NCBI RefSeq assembly: GCF_009908165.1
Contig: NZ_JAAAUC010000007.1
Span: 186,001-250,000 of the forward strand
DNA: 64,000 bases
Reading direction: 5' to 3'
Origin: Frigidibacter albus
GTDB taxonomy: Bacteria > Pseudomonadota > Alphaproteobacteria > Rhodobacterales > Rhodobacteraceae
Below are positions 16,829-26,699 of this stretch, piece by piece. Position 1 is the first letter of the stretch, and every line of letters begins with the position of its first letter. Both the position numbers and the translations under genes were made by a program. Under the pieces are notes generated by a model that was not told where the DNA came from, did not search any database, and was given only the letters and a program-made list of their open reading frames with translations.

Positions 16829-17023
16829 GCACACGTCGTCCCGCCCCCGACGCGCCGCCCAACGCCTTGCAACCGCTGGAAAATCGCCTACCCGCTTTGC
16901 ATATCCCCCTTGAACCCCAAGCAAATCTTGCAATGCGCCCCGTGGCGGCTCTTGCGCTGCGCCGCGGCATCTTGGATGGTTTGCCGATGCCGCGCCTATT
17001 TTTGCAGCGCCCGGAGGGACACC

Positions 17024-20000
17024 ATGCCAGAGTTCAAGAAGATCCTGATCGCCAACCGCGGCGAGATCGCCATCCGGGTGCTGCGCGCCGCCAATGAGCT
17101 TGGCAAGAAGACCGTCGCCGTCTACGCCGAAGAGGACAAGCTGAGCCTGCACCGCTTCAAGGCGGATGAGGCCTACCGGATCGGCGAGGGCATGGGCCCG
17201 GTCGCGGCCTATCTCTCGATCCCCGAGATCATCCGGGTGGCGAAGGAATCCGGCGCCGACGCCATCCATCCCGGCTATGGCCTGCTGTCCGAGAACCCCG
17301 ATTTCGTCGAGGCTTGCGTCGCCGCCGGCATCACCTTCATCGGCCCCAAGGCGGAAACCATGCGCGCCTTGGGCGACAAGGCCAGCGCCCGCCGCGTCGC
17401 CATCGAGGCCGGCGTGCCGGTGATCCCGGCGACGGAAGTTCTGGGCGAGGATTTCGACCTGATCAAGGCCGAGGCGGCGGCGGTCGGCTATCCCCTCATG
17501 CTCAAGGCCAGCTGGGGCGGCGGCGGGCGCGGGATGCGCCCGGTGAACGGCCCGGATGAGCTGATCGAGAAGGTCCGCGAGGGCCGGCGCGAGGCCGAGG
17601 CCGCCTTCGGCAATGGCGAGGGCTATCTGGAAAAGATGATCCTGCGCGCCCGCCATGTCGAGGTGCAGATCCTCGGCGACAGCCATGGCGAGATCTACCA
17701 CCTCTATGAACGCGACTGCACCGTCCAGCGCCGCAACCAGAAGGTGGTGGAGCGCGCCCCCGCCCCCTACCTGACCGACGCGCAACGCGCCGAGGTCTGC
17801 GAGCTTGGCCGCCGGATCTGCGCCCATGTCGGCTATGAATGCGCCGGCACCGTCGAGTTCCTGATGGATATGGACAGCCAGCAGTTCTACTTCATCGAGG
17901 TGAACCCGCGGGTGCAGGTCGAACATACCGTCACCGAAGAGGTGACCGGCATCGACATCGTGCAGGCCCAGATCAAGATCGCCGAGGGCAAGACGCTGGC
18001 CGAGGCCACCGGCATTGCCAGCCAGGCCGATGTGCAACTGCGCGGCCATGCCGTGCAATGCCGCGTCACCACCGAAGACCCGCAGAACAACTTCATCCCC
18101 GACTATGGCCGCATCACCGCCTACCGGTCCGCCACCGGCATGGGCATCCGGCTCGACGGCGGCACGGCCTATGCAGGTGGCGTCATCACCCGCTATTACG
18201 ATTCGCTGCTGGTCAAGGTCACCGCCTGGGCGCAGACGCCGGAACAGGCCATCGCCCGCATGGACCGCGCCCTGCGCGAGTTCCGCATCCGCGGTGTCAG
18301 CACCAATATCGACTTCGTCATCAACCTGCTGAAACACCCGACCTTCCTCGGCAACACCTACACCACCAAGTTCATCGACACGACGCCCGAGCTGTTCGAC
18401 TTCCGCGCCCGCGCCGACCGCGCCACCAAGATCCTCACCTATATCGCCGATATCACGGTCAACGGGCATCCCGAGACCGCCGGCCGCCCGAAACCGCCCG
18501 CCGAGGCGCGCAAGCCGCGGCTGCCCAAGCTGCGCGGCGACCCCGCCCCCGGCACCCGCACCCTGCTGGACAGCCAGGGCCCCAAGGCCGTGGCCGACTG
18601 GCTGTCGGCCCAGCCTCAGCTGCTGATCACCGACACCACGATGCGCGACGGGCACCAGTCGCTGCTGGCCACCCGGATGCGCTCGATCGACATGATCCGC
18701 GTGGCGCCCGCCTATGCCGCCAACCTGCCGCAGCTCTTCAGCGTCGAATGCTGGGGCGGCGCCACCTTCGACGTGGCCTACCGCTTCTTGCAGGAATGCC
18801 CCTGGCAGCGCCTGCGCGACCTGCGCGCGCGGATGCCGAACGTGATGACCCAGATGCTGCTGCGCGCCTCCAACGGCGTCGGCTATACCAACTACCCCGA
18901 CAACGTGGTGCAATCCTTCGTGGCCCAGGCGGCGAAGACCGGCGTCGATGTGTTCCGCGTCTTCGACAGCCTGAACTGGGTCGAGAACATGCGCGTCGCC
19001 ATGGACGCGGTGCTCGAGGCGGAGAAGGTCTGCGAGGCCTCGATCTGCTACACCGGCGACCTGCTGGACCCGGCCCGCGCCAAGTATGACCTCAAGTATT
19101 ACGTGTCGATGGCGCGAGAGCTGCAGGACGCCGGTGCCCATGTGCTGGGGCTGAAGGACATGGCGGGCCTGCTGAAGCCCGCCGCCGCCCGCATCCTGAT
19201 CAAGGCGCTGAAGGAAGAGGTCGGCCTGCCGATCCATTTCCACACCCATGACACCAGCGGCATCGCCGGCGCCACCATCCTTGCGGCCGCCGAGGCGGGC
19301 GTGGACGCGGTCGATGCCGCGATGGACGCCTTCTCGGGTGGCACCTCGCAGCCCTGCCTTGGGTCTATCGTGGAAGCCCTGCGCAACACCGACCGCGACA
19401 CCGGGCTCGACATCGGCGCCATCCGCGAGATCTCCAACTACTGGGAGGGCGTGCGCCATCAGTATCGCGCCTTCGAGAGCGGGCTGGAAGCTCCCGCCTC
19501 GGAAGTCTGGCTGCACGAAATGCCCGGCGGCCAGTTCACCAACCTCAAGGCGCAGGCCCGCAGCCTTGGCCTCGAGGACCGCTGGCACGAGGTCGCTCAG
19601 ACCTATGCCGACGTGAACCGGATGTTCGGCGATATCGTCAAAGTCACGCCCTCCTCGAAGGTCGTGGGTGACATGGCGCTGATGATGGTCGCCCAGAACC
19701 TCAGCCGCGCCCAGGTCGAGGATCCGGCCACCGATGTCGCCTTCCCCGACTCGGTGGTGGACATGCTGCGCGGCAATCTCGGCCAGCCTCCGGGTGGCTG
19801 GCCCGCCGGCATCACCGCCAAGGTGCTGAAGGGCGAGACGCCCTCGACGACGCGCCCCGGCAAGCACCTGCCCCCGGTGGATCTGGAGGCGGTGCGCGCC
19901 AAAGTGTCCGCCGATCTGGGCGGCATTCCCATCGACGACGAGGATCTGAACGGCTACCTGATGTATCCCAAGGTGTTCATGGACTACATGAAACGCCACA

Positions 20001-20470
20001 TCGCCTATGGCCCGGTGCGGACCCTGCCGACCCATGCCTACCTTTACGGCATGGCCCCCGGCGAGGAGATCTCGGTCGAGATCGACCCCGGCAAGACCCT
20101 GGAAATCCGCCTGCAGACGCTGGGGGAAACCACCGACGAGGGCGAGGCGAAGGTGTTCTTCGAGCTGAACGGCCAGCCGCGCGTCATCAAGGTGCCGAAC
20201 CGCATGGTCAAGGCCAAGACCGCCGCCCGCCCCAAGGCGCAGGACGGCGACCCGGCCCATATCGGCGCCCCGATGCCCGGCTCGGTCGCCTCGGTTGCGG
20301 TAAGTGTTGGGCAAAAGGTCAATGCCGGCGATCTGCTCCTCACCATCGAGGCGATGAAGATGGAAACCGGCATCCATGCCGACCGCGCCGCCACGGTGAA
20401 GGCGGTGCATGTGGTTCCCGGCGCCCAGATCGACGCAAAGGACCTGCTGGTGGAACTCGGCGAGACCTGA
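17024..20470 (+). CDS. pyc: Pyruvate carboxylase
   Basis: Biotin-dependent enzyme that carboxylates pyruvate to oxaloacetate, replenishing the TCA cycle. The ATG at 17024 follows a GGAGGG ribosome site and gives MPEFKKILIANRGEIAIRVL, the start of the biotin carboxylase domain (about 1-450). The carboxyltransferase domain begins near ITDTTMRDGHQSLLATRM (about 540-810), followed by the PC tetramerisation region. The C-terminal biotinyl domain has EAMKMET with the biotin lysine at K1112. The 1148-residue single-chain length is standard. The open frame upstream of 17024 lacks conservation and was not used. Confidence 0.98.
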   Translation: MPEFKKILIANRGEIAIRVLRAANELGKKTVAVYAEEDKLSLHRFKADEAYRIGEGMGPVAAYLSIPEIIRVAKESGADAIHPGYGLLSENPDFVEACVAAGITFIGPKAETMRALGDKASARRVAIEAGVPVIPATEVLGEDFDLIKAEAAAVGYPLMLKASWGGGGRGMRPVNGPDELIEKVREGRREAEAAFGNGEGYLEKMILRARHVEVQILGDSHGEIYHLYERDCTVQRRNQKVVERAPAPYLTDAQRAEVCELGRRICAHVGYECAGTVEFLMDMDSQQFYFIEVNPRVQVEHTVTEEVTGIDIVQAQIKIAEGKTLAEATGIASQADVQLRGHAVQCRVTTEDPQNNFIPDYGRITAYRSATGMGIRLDGGTAYAGGVITRYYDSLLVKVTAWAQTPEQAIARMDRALREFRIRGVSTNIDFVINLLKHPTFLGNTYTTKFIDTTPELFDFRARADRATKILTYIADITVNGHPETAGRPKPPAEARKPRLPKLRGDPAPGTRTLLDSQGPKAVADWLSAQPQLLITDTTMRDGHQSLLATRMRSIDMIRVAPAYAANLPQLFSVECWGGATFDVAYRFLQECPWQRLRDLRARMPNVMTQMLLRASNGVGYTNYPDNVVQSFVAQAAKTGVDVFRVFDSLNWVENMRVAMDAVLEAEKVCEASICYTGDLLDPARAKYDLKYYVSMARELQDAGAHVLGLKDMAGLLKPAAARILIKALKEEVGLPIHFHTHDTSGIAGATILAAAEAGVDAVDAAMDAFSGGTSQPCLGSIVEALRNTDRDTGLDIGAIREISNYWEGVRHQYRAFESGLEAPASEVWLHEMPGGQFTNLKAQARSLGLEDRWHEVAQTYADVNRMFGDIVKVTPSSKVVGDMALMMVAQNLSRAQVEDPATDVAFPDSVVDMLRGNLGQPPGGWPAGITAKVLKGETPSTTRPGKHLPPVDLEAVRAKVSADLGGIPIDDEDLNGYLMYPKVFMDYMKRHIAYGPVRTLPTHAYLYGMAPGEEISVEIDPGKTLEIRLQTLGETTDEGEAKVFFELNGQPRVIKVPNRMVKAKTAARPKAQDGDPAHIGAPMPGSVASVAVSVGQKVNAGDLLLTIEAMKMETGIHADRAATVKAVHVVPGAQIDAKDLLVELGET

Positions 20471-20497
20471 CCCGCCAGCGCGGCGCCTGTGGAAAGG

Positions 20498-20550
20498 GCG
20501 GGGGGCCGTCTGCCCCCCGCGCCCCCCGAGGATATTTGGAAAAGGCAAAG
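20498..20550. repeat. GC-hairpin intergenic repeat (GAGGATATTT type), copy 1
   Basis: A 9-bp perfect stem GCGGGGGGC / GCCCCCCGC (20498-20506 with 20512-20520), then CGAGGATATTTGGAAAAGG. It lies 27 bases after the pyc stop and may act as its terminator. Matching copies are at 20695-20748 (inverted) and 58702-58756 (inverted). Confidence 0.75.
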
Positions 20551-20694
20551 CCGCATTGACGATCCATTAACCTCGCCGCTGCAACCTGTGCAGGCGGTAC
20601 AGGCGGGGACGCCGATGACCGCAAAGGCAAAGGCGCCCTGCTTCCACCGCGCAACCGGCCCGAGGCGGGGCGCCGATCTTCCTCACCCCTTCCC

Positions 20695-20748
20695 CTTTGC
20701 CTTTCGCAAATATCCTCGGGGGGTCCGGGGGGCAGACGGCCCCCCGGC
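20695..20748. repeat. GC-hairpin intergenic repeat (GAGGATATTT type), copy 2, inverted
   Basis: Reverse complement of the copy at 20498-20550 with a few substitutions. The two copies face each other 144 bases apart. No gene is supported in the 378-base gap between pyc and the first tRNA; these repeats are its main content. Confidence 0.75.
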
Positions 20749-20848
20749 CTGTCGTCCAATGCAGCGCCCGCCAATCTGTCCCTCCCCCCGCATTTTCCGC
20801 TTGCAGCCCCGCGCGTCAGCCCTTAAATCCGCCGTCACCGGAACCGGT

Positions 20849-20923
20849 GCGGGCGTAGCTCAGGGGTAGAGCATAACCTTGCCAAGGTTAGGGTCGGGCG
20901 TTCGAATCGCCTCGCCCGCTCCA
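20849..20923 (+). tRNA. tRNA-Gly (anticodon GCC), copy 1
   Basis: A 75-base cloverleaf with encoded CCA: acceptor stem GCGGGCG / CGCCCGC, D arm GCTC...GAGC, anticodon loop TTGCCAA with anticodon GCC, and T arm GGGCG-TTCGAAT-CGCCT. It is identical to the copy at 21846-21920. Confidence 0.97.
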
Positions 20924-20941
20924 GTTCCGATGGTGAAAAAG

Positions 20942-20964
20942 CGGCTCCTTCGGGGGCCGTTTTT
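20942..20964 (+). terminator. Rho-independent terminator after tRNA-Gly copy 1
   Basis: Stem CGGCTCC / GGGGCCG with a TTCG loop (one T-G pair), then TTTTT. Confidence 0.85.
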
Positions 20965-21017
20965 CGTTTCCGGCCCCCGCGCCCGGAACCCTGCCCCCGG
21001 CGGTACGTTTGCCTGCC

Positions 21018-21788
21018 ATGACGCAGCGCAAGCCCCCCTCCCCCCGCAACATCCGCATCGGCATCGGCGGCTGGGTCTTCGCGCCCTGGCGCGGCAGCTT
21101 CTACCCCGAGGGCCTGCCGCAGAAGGCCGAGCTCGCCCATGCCAGCCGCCAGCTGACCTCGCTCGAGGTCAACGGCACCTTCTACCGCACCCAGACGCCC
21201 GAGACCTTCCAGCACTGGCATGACGCGGCGCCCGAGGATTTCGTCTTCGCCCTCAAGGCCCCCCGCTACGCCACCAACCGCAAGGGTCTGGCCGAGGCGG
21301 GCGAGAGCATCCAGCGGTTCATGGGCAGCGGCCTCACCCGCCTGCACACCAAGCTCGGCCCGATCAACTGGCAGTTCGCCCCGAACAAGCGCTTCGACCC
21401 CGAGGATCTCGCCGCCTTCCTCCACCTGCTGCCCGACAGCGCCGACGGCCTTCCCCTCCGCCACGCGCTCGAACTGCGCCACGAGTCGTTCCAGGACCCC
21501 GGCATCGCCGCCGAGGCCGCCGCCCTCGCCAAGGCCCGCAACGTCGCCCTCGTCGTCGCCGGCGACTCCCCCTACCCGCGGATCGAGGAACCGACCGCCG
21601 ATTTCGTCTACGCCCGGATCATGGGCACCGAGGACACCCACCCCCTCGGCTACACCCCCAAGGCGCTGGACGCCTGGGCCGCGCAGGCCAGGGACTGGGC
21701 CAGCACCCGCGACGTCTATCTCTACGTCATCAGCGGCGCCAAGGCCCGCAACCCCGCCGCCGCCCGCGCCCTCATCACCCGCCTCTAG
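21018..21788 (+). CDS. DUF72 domain protein
   Basis: A 256-residue protein of the DUF72 (YecE-like) TIM-barrel family. It starts at ATG 21018 (MTQRKPPSPRN). Family features include RIGIGGWVFAPWRGSFYPEG near the N-terminus, SLEVNGTFYRTQTPETFQHW, and KLGPINWQFAPNKRFD in the middle. The biochemical function of DUF72 proteins is not established. It sits alone between two identical tRNA-Gly genes. A TTG three codons upstream is an alternative start, but the ATG is preferred. Confidence 0.9.
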   Translation: MTQRKPPSPRNIRIGIGGWVFAPWRGSFYPEGLPQKAELAHASRQLTSLEVNGTFYRTQTPETFQHWHDAAPEDFVFALKAPRYATNRKGLAEAGESIQRFMGSGLTRLHTKLGPINWQFAPNKRFDPEDLAAFLHLLPDSADGLPLRHALELRHESFQDPGIAAEAAALAKARNVALVVAGDSPYPRIEEPTADFVYARIMGTEDTHPLGYTPKALDAWAAQARDWASTRDVYLYVISGAKARNPAAARALITRL

Positions 21789-21845
21789 CTGCAAAATTCC
21801 TGTTGCGCCCCGCCCGCCCCGGCGCTATCAGACGCGCCACGGAGT

Positions 21846-21920
21846 GCGGGCGTAGCTCAGGGGTAGAGCATAACCTTGCCAAGGTTAGGGTCGGGCGTTC
21901 GAATCGCCTCGCCCGCTCCA
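21846..21920 (+). tRNA. tRNA-Gly (anticodon GCC), copy 2
   Basis: Identical over all 75 bases, including CCA, to the copy at 20849-20923. Its flanks differ apart from a few bases. Two GCC-anticodon genes fit the heavy use of GGC codons in this high-GC genome. Confidence 0.97.
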
Positions 21921-21951
21921 GTGATCCGGCAACCCCATGCCGGATGCGACT

Positions 21952-21970
21952 TGGCCCTTCGGGGCCATTT
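21952..21970 (+). terminator. Terminator-like hairpin after tRNA-Gly copy 2
   Basis: Stem TGGCCC / GGGCCA with a TTCG loop, followed by a short T-rich stretch (TTTGCATTTG). Confidence 0.6.
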
Positions 21971-22045
21971 GCATTTGTGACACCTGCCCTTCCCAAGCCC
22001 CGCACCTGCAGCCTATAAGGCCCCAGCAGCATGATGGAGGCAGCG

Positions 22046-22633
22046 ATGCGGACGGCAACGATCACCCGCAAGACGGCGGAAACCGAGGTCACGGTCACCG
22101 TGAACCTCGACGGCACCGGCGCCTACAACAACGCCACCGGCATCGGCTTCTTCGACCACATGCTGGACCAGCTCGCCCGCCACTCGCTGATCGACCTGAC
22201 CATCGCCGCCAAGGGCGACCTGCATATCGACGACCACCACACGGTGGAGGATGTCGGCATCACCCTCGGCCAGGCCCTCGCCGCCGCCCTGGGCGACAAG
22301 CGCGGCATCCGCCGCTATGGCTCTTTCCTGCTGGCGATGGACGATACCCAGATCCGCACCGCGCTCGACCTCTCGGGCCGCGCCTATCTCGTGTGGAACG
22401 TGGATTTCCCCACCGCCACCGTCGGCCGCTTCGATACCGAACTGGTGCGCGAGTTCTTCCAGGGCTTCTCCACCCATGCCGGCATCACCCTGCATGTGGA
22501 CCGCCTGCATGGCATGAACAGCCACCACATCGCCGAGGCCGCCTTCAAATCCGTCGCCCGCGCCCTGCGCGAGGCGGTGGAACCCGATCCGCGAATGGCG
22601 GGGGCCCTGCCCTCGACCAAGGGCACCCTCTAG
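22046..22633 (+). CDS. hisB: Imidazoleglycerol-phosphate dehydratase
   Basis: Catalyses the sixth step of histidine synthesis, dehydrating imidazole glycerol phosphate. The ATG at 22046 has a GGAGG site 5 bases upstream; the ATG at 22031 has none, so the 195-residue form is preferred. Metal-binding motifs [26 protein letters not shown] and [13 protein letters not shown] are all present. It is the monofunctional type without a phosphatase domain. It is the first gene of hisB-hisH-(ATP-pyrophosphatase)-hisA-hisF-hisE. Confidence 0.97.
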   Translation: MRTATITRKTAETEVTVTVNLDGTGAYNNATGIGFFDHMLDQLARHSLIDLTIAAKGDLHIDDHHTVEDVGITLGQALAAALGDKRGIRRYGSFLLAMDDTQIRTALDLSGRAYLVWNVDFPTATVGRFDTELVREFFQGFSTHAGITLHVDRLHGMNSHHIAEAAFKSVARALREAVEPDPRMAGALPSTKGTL

Positions 22634-22652
22634 GCCCGAACAAGGAGCCACC

Positions 22653-23306
22653 ATGCTCGCCCCCCAAAATCTGACCGTCCTCGTCGATTACGACTCCGGC
22701 AACCTGCACTCCGCCGAAAAAGCCTTCCAGCGCATGGCGGCGGAAACCGGCGGCGGCCGCGTCATCGTCACCTCCGACCCCGACTTGGTTGCCAAGGCCG
22801 ACCGCATCGTCCTGCCCGGCGACGGCGCCTTCCCGGCCTGCCGCCAGGCGCTGACCGACCATACCGGGCTCTTCGAGGCCATCCATGAGGCAGTGACGCA
22901 GCGCGCCCGCCCCTTCCTCGGCATCTGCGTCGGCATGCAGATGCTGGCGACCACGGGCCGCGAATACCAGGACACCAGCGGCTTCGGCTGGATCGACGGA
23001 GACGTCGTGCGCATCGCCCCCGCCGATCCGGCGCTGAAGGTGCCGCATATGGGCTGGAACGACCTGGTCATCGACACCCCCCACCCGGTGCTGGCAGGCA
23101 TCGAAACCGGCGATCACGCCTATTTCGTCCACTCCTACCACTTCCGCACGGCGGGTCCCGCGGACCTCTTGGCCCATGTCGACTATGCCGGCCCCATCAC
23201 CGCCATCGTCGGGCGCGCCAATATCGTCGGCACCCAGTTCCACCCCGAGAAGAGCCAGGCCACCGGCCTGCGGCTGATCGCCAACTTCCTCGGCTGGCGG
23301 CCATGA
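22653..23306 (+). CDS. hisH: Imidazole glycerol phosphate synthase, glutaminase subunit
   Basis: Class I glutamine amidotransferase that supplies ammonia to HisF. The 217-residue protein has the nucleophile elbow FLGICVGMQML with C92 and the H197-P-E199 pair in FHPEKS, completing the Cys-His-Glu triad. A GGAG-like site (AAGGAG) precedes the ATG. Its stop overlaps the start of the next gene by 4 bases. Confidence 0.97.
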   Translation: MLAPQNLTVLVDYDSGNLHSAEKAFQRMAAETGGGRVIVTSDPDLVAKADRIVLPGDGAFPACRQALTDHTGLFEAIHEAVTQRARPFLGICVGMQMLATTGREYQDTSGFGWIDGDVVRIAPADPALKVPHMGWNDLVIDTPHPVLAGIETGDHAYFVHSYHFRTAGPADLLAHVDYAGPITAIVGRANIVGTQFHPEKSQATGLRLIANFLGWRP

Positions 23307-23971
23307 CCGCGCCCAAGGCGGTCCTCAGCTGGTCCTCCGGCAAGGACTGCGCCTTCGCGCTGCTGGAGGCCCGCCGCCTCGGCCTCGCCGATGTCGTCGC
23401 CGTGCTGACCACCACCAACGAGGCCTTCGACCGCGTCGCCATGCACGGCACCCGCGCCGCCCTGCTGGCCCGGCAGGCGGACGCCCTCGGCCTGCCGCTG
23501 ATCGAGGTGCCGCTGCCCTGGCCCTGCTCGAATGAAGAGTACGAATCCCGCATGGCCGCCGCGATGGATCAGGTCGCCGCCCTCGGCGTCCGCCACATGG
23601 TCTTCGGCGACCTGTTCCTCGAAGACGTGCGCGCCTATCGCGAGGAGAAACTCCGCCCCCTCGGCGTCGAGGCGATCTTCCCGCTCTGGGGCCGCCCGAC
23701 CCACAGCCTCGCCCGTGACATGATCGCCGCCGGCATCGACGCCCGCCTCGTCACCGTCGACCCGCGGCATCTGGATGCCAGCTTTGCCGGGCGCCGCTTC
23801 GACGCAAGCCTGCTGGCCGACCTGCCCGCCACCGTCGATCCCTGCGGCGAGCGCGGCGAGTTCCACACCGCCGTGGTGGCGGGGCCGATGTTCTCGGCCC
23901 CGATCCCGGTTACCCTTGGCGAAACCGTCCACCGCGACGGCTTCGTCTATACAGACCTGATCCCGGACTGA
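23303..23971 (+). CDS. ATP-pyrophosphatase-fold protein, Dph6/DUF71-like
   Basis: A 222-residue member of the adenine nucleotide alpha hydrolase superfamily. The N-terminal PP-loop LSWSSGKDCAFALLEA and the later GDLFLEDVRAYREEKL motif match the ATP_bind_4 family, which includes eukaryotic diphthine-ammonia ligase Dph6. Bacteria lack diphthamide, so the substrate here is unknown. It overlaps hisH by 4 bases (ATGA) and is therefore co-translated with the histidine genes, though no role in histidine synthesis is known. Confidence 0.85.
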   Translation: MTAPKAVLSWSSGKDCAFALLEARRLGLADVVAVLTTTNEAFDRVAMHGTRAALLARQADALGLPLIEVPLPWPCSNEEYESRMAAAMDQVAALGVRHMVFGDLFLEDVRAYREEKLRPLGVEAIFPLWGRPTHSLARDMIAAGIDARLVTVDPRHLDASFAGRRFDASLLADLPATVDPCGERGEFHTAVVAGPMFSAPIPVTLGETVHRDGFVYTDLIPD

Positions 23972-24001
23972 CCCCGCGCGCAGGCGCGGCTCTCCGCCAA
24001 A

Positions 24002-24382
24002 TCAGTTCGCCCGGCTCCAGGTCTGGCCCTTGCAGATCGGCCCGACGCAGCCCGACACCTTCAGCGTATTGCCCGACAGCGCCATCTTCGAGCGGTAGAC
24101 CTTGTCGGTCGACGGCTGCCAGATCTTGCCATCGCCATAGGCGCCGTCGCCCTTGGCGACCATGTCCCAGACAATCGGCTTGCCGACATTGGGCGAGGCA
24201 TATTCGCCGCCCGCATTGAAGGTGCGCGCAATGGTCCCGCACAGCTTCGCCCCGCAGGGCGCGATGGCGACATGCGCATAGGCGCCGTCATCCACCTCGG
24301 TCTGCCAGACCCCCTCGACCGGATCGGCAAGGGCCGCGGTGGCGCCCAACGCAAAGGCCGCGGCAATGGCCAGAATTCTCAT
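24002..24382 (-). CDS. Secreted DUF2147 protein
   Basis: A 126-residue protein with a clear signal peptide (MRILAIAAAFALGATAALA, cleavage after ALA) followed by DPVEGVWQTEVDDGAYAHV and CGTIARTFNAGG, the DUF2147 pattern. The single ATG at 24382 has a strong GGGAGGAG site. The gene is on the minus strand inside the otherwise plus-strand his cluster. Its Shine-Dalgarno region (24388-24398) is perfectly complementary over 11 bases to the loops of the CcsR-type hairpins at 11.5-12 kb. The function of DUF2147 is unknown; a periplasmic location is expected. Confidence 0.88.
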   Translation of the reverse strand: MRILAIAAAFALGATAALADPVEGVWQTEVDDGAYAHVAIAPCGAKLCGTIARTFNAGGEYASPNVGKPIVWDMVAKGDGAYGDGKIWQPSTDKVYRSKMALSGNTLKVSGCVGPICKGQTWSRAN

Positions 24383-24387
24383 GACGT

Positions 24388-24398
24388 CTCCTCCCTGA
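24388..24398 (-). promoter_or_regulatory. Extended Shine-Dalgarno of the DUF2147 gene, complementary to CcsR-type loops
   Basis: On the minus strand this reads TCAGGGAGGAG, a perfect 11-base complement of CTCCTCCCTGA, which occurs in hairpins 1, 3 and 6 of the sRNA array (for example 11571-11581). Confidence 0.5.
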
Positions 24399-24585
24399 AA
24401 CGCGGATGTCCTCATCCTTGCCGCGATCATCATCCCCGCGGCCCGGTTCCGGCAAGCATGACGTAGCGTTCCGCAGCCCCGGTGGCTTTCCGCCGCCCCT
24501 TCGCGTCCGGCCCGCCGCCGCGCTTTGCAATCACCCCCCGCCTGTGGCAAGAGGCGCGCAACGACCCCGTCCAAAGGAAACGGCC

Positions 24586-25308
24586 ATGATCCTCTATCCC
24601 GCCATCGACCTCAAAGACGGTCAATGCGTCCGGTTGCTGAAGGGCGAGATGGACAAGGCCACGGTCTTTTCCGACGATCCCGCCGCCCAGGCCGCCGCCT
24701 TCGAGGCGGCAGGCTGCGAATGGCTGCACCTCGTGGACCTCAACGGCGCCTTCGCCGGCCAGCCGGTCAACGCCGCCGCGGTCGAGGCGATCCTGGCCCG
24801 TGTGTCAGTTCCCTGCCAGCTCGGCGGCGGCATCCGCGACATGGCGACGATCGAGGCCTGGCTGACCAAGGGCCTGTCCCGGGTGATCCTCGGCACCGTG
24901 GCGGTGGAAAACCCGGCGCTGGTGCGCGAGGCGGCCACCGCCTTCCCCGGCAAGATCGCCGTCGGCATCGACGCCCGCGGCGGGCGCGTCGCCACCAAAG
25001 GTTGGGCCGAGGAAACCGACGTGACCGTGACAGACCTTGCCCGCAGCTTCGAGGATGCCGGCGTCGCCGCGATCATCTACACCGATATCGACCGCGACGG
25101 CGCCATGGGCGGCCCGAACATCGACGCCACGGCGGCCCTCGCCCATGCGGTGCATATCCCGGTCATCGCCTCGGGCGGGGTCTCCTCGCTCGCCGACCTC
25201 ATCGCCCTGCGCGACTGCGGTGCCCCGCTCAACGGCGCCATCTCCGGCCGCGCCCTCTATGACGGCGCCATCGACCTGCCCCAGGCCCTCGCCGAACTCC
25301 GCGCCTGA
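24586..25308 (+). CDS. hisA: Phosphoribosylformimino-5-aminoimidazole carboxamide ribotide isomerase
   Basis: TIM-barrel isomerase of the fourth histidine step. The ATG at 24586 begins [17 protein letters not shown], with catalytic D8 in the standard AIDL-DG motif. The second catalytic Asp is in [16 protein letters not shown]. The 240-residue length is typical. The upstream open frame crosses the DUF2147 promoter and was excluded. Confidence 0.97.
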   Translation: MILYPAIDLKDGQCVRLLKGEMDKATVFSDDPAAQAAAFEAAGCEWLHLVDLNGAFAGQPVNAAAVEAILARVSVPCQLGGGIRDMATIEAWLTKGLSRVILGTVAVENPALVREAATAFPGKIAVGIDARGGRVATKGWAEETDVTVTDLARSFEDAGVAAIIYTDIDRDGAMGGPNIDATAALAHAVHIPVIASGGVSSLADLIALRDCGAPLNGAISGRALYDGAIDLPQALAELRA

Positions 25309-25327
25309 AAAGCCACTCCCCCCTCCC

Positions 25328-25398
25328 ATTCTTGCTGGCAAAAATATCCCGGGGGGAGCGGCCAACGGCCGCCGGGGGGCAGCGCCCCCCGTCTTCGG
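25328..25398. repeat. GC-hairpin intergenic repeat (GGGATATTTTT type), copy 1
   Basis: Contains TTGCTGGCAAAAATATCCCG and a GGGGGGC-AGC-GCCCCCC hairpin. It lies between hisA and hisF. A matching inverted copy is at 51485-51545. It probably acts as a terminator or an mRNA 3' end stabiliser. Confidence 0.7.
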
Positions 25399-25510
25399 CG
25401 ATACGGCAATTCGTATGTATGACATCTGTATAGCTTCCATACGCTTTCCACATGCCATTTGCATCGCCCCGCCCGGCCTCCTATGAACAGGCAAGCCCCG
25501 GAGCCGCGCC

Positions 25511-26268
<758 letters not shown>

Positions 26269-26272
<4 letters not shown>

Positions 26273-26580
26273 CCGCCCTCACCCGCCTCGCCGCCACCAT
26301 CGAGGCCCGCAAGGGCGCGGACCCGGACAGCTCCTGGACCGCCAAGCTCTTGAATAAAGGCCCGGAAAAATGCGCCGAGAAGTTCGGCGAGGAAGCGGTG
26401 GAGGCGATCATCGAGGCGGTGAAGGGCGACCGTGCCAAGCTGACCGCCGAGGCCGCCGACGTGCTCTACCACCTGCTGGTCATGCTCGCCGCCCGCGACG
26501 TGACGCTGGCGGAGGTGATGGCGGAGCTGGAGCGGCGCGAGGGGGTTTCGGGGATTGCCGAAAAGGCCGGGCGCTTGTGA
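26269..26580 (+). CDS. hisE: Phosphoribosyl-ATP pyrophosphatase
   Basis: Second enzyme of histidine synthesis, hydrolysing PR-ATP to PR-AMP. The 103-residue protein has the characteristic [20 protein letters not shown] metal-binding helix and [10 protein letters not shown]. It is a stand-alone HisE, not fused to HisI. It overlaps hisF by ATGA. No clear terminator is seen in the AT-rich 120 bases downstream. Confidence 0.96.
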
Positions 26581-26699
26581 AGAACGGCTCGTAGAGCTTT
26601 CTTAATAAACAAAAATTCTTATCTTCCTCACGGAAGCCGTCGCAGTTTCCCACGTGAAGAAACATCCACAACGCCCTGATAATTCACAAGTTTCCGCCC

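Noticed and set aside
16745-20548. 1267-codon open frame on the minus strand opposite pyc
   Set aside because: The pyc protein has clear domains throughout; the opposite frame is a GC-driven shadow without recognisable motifs.
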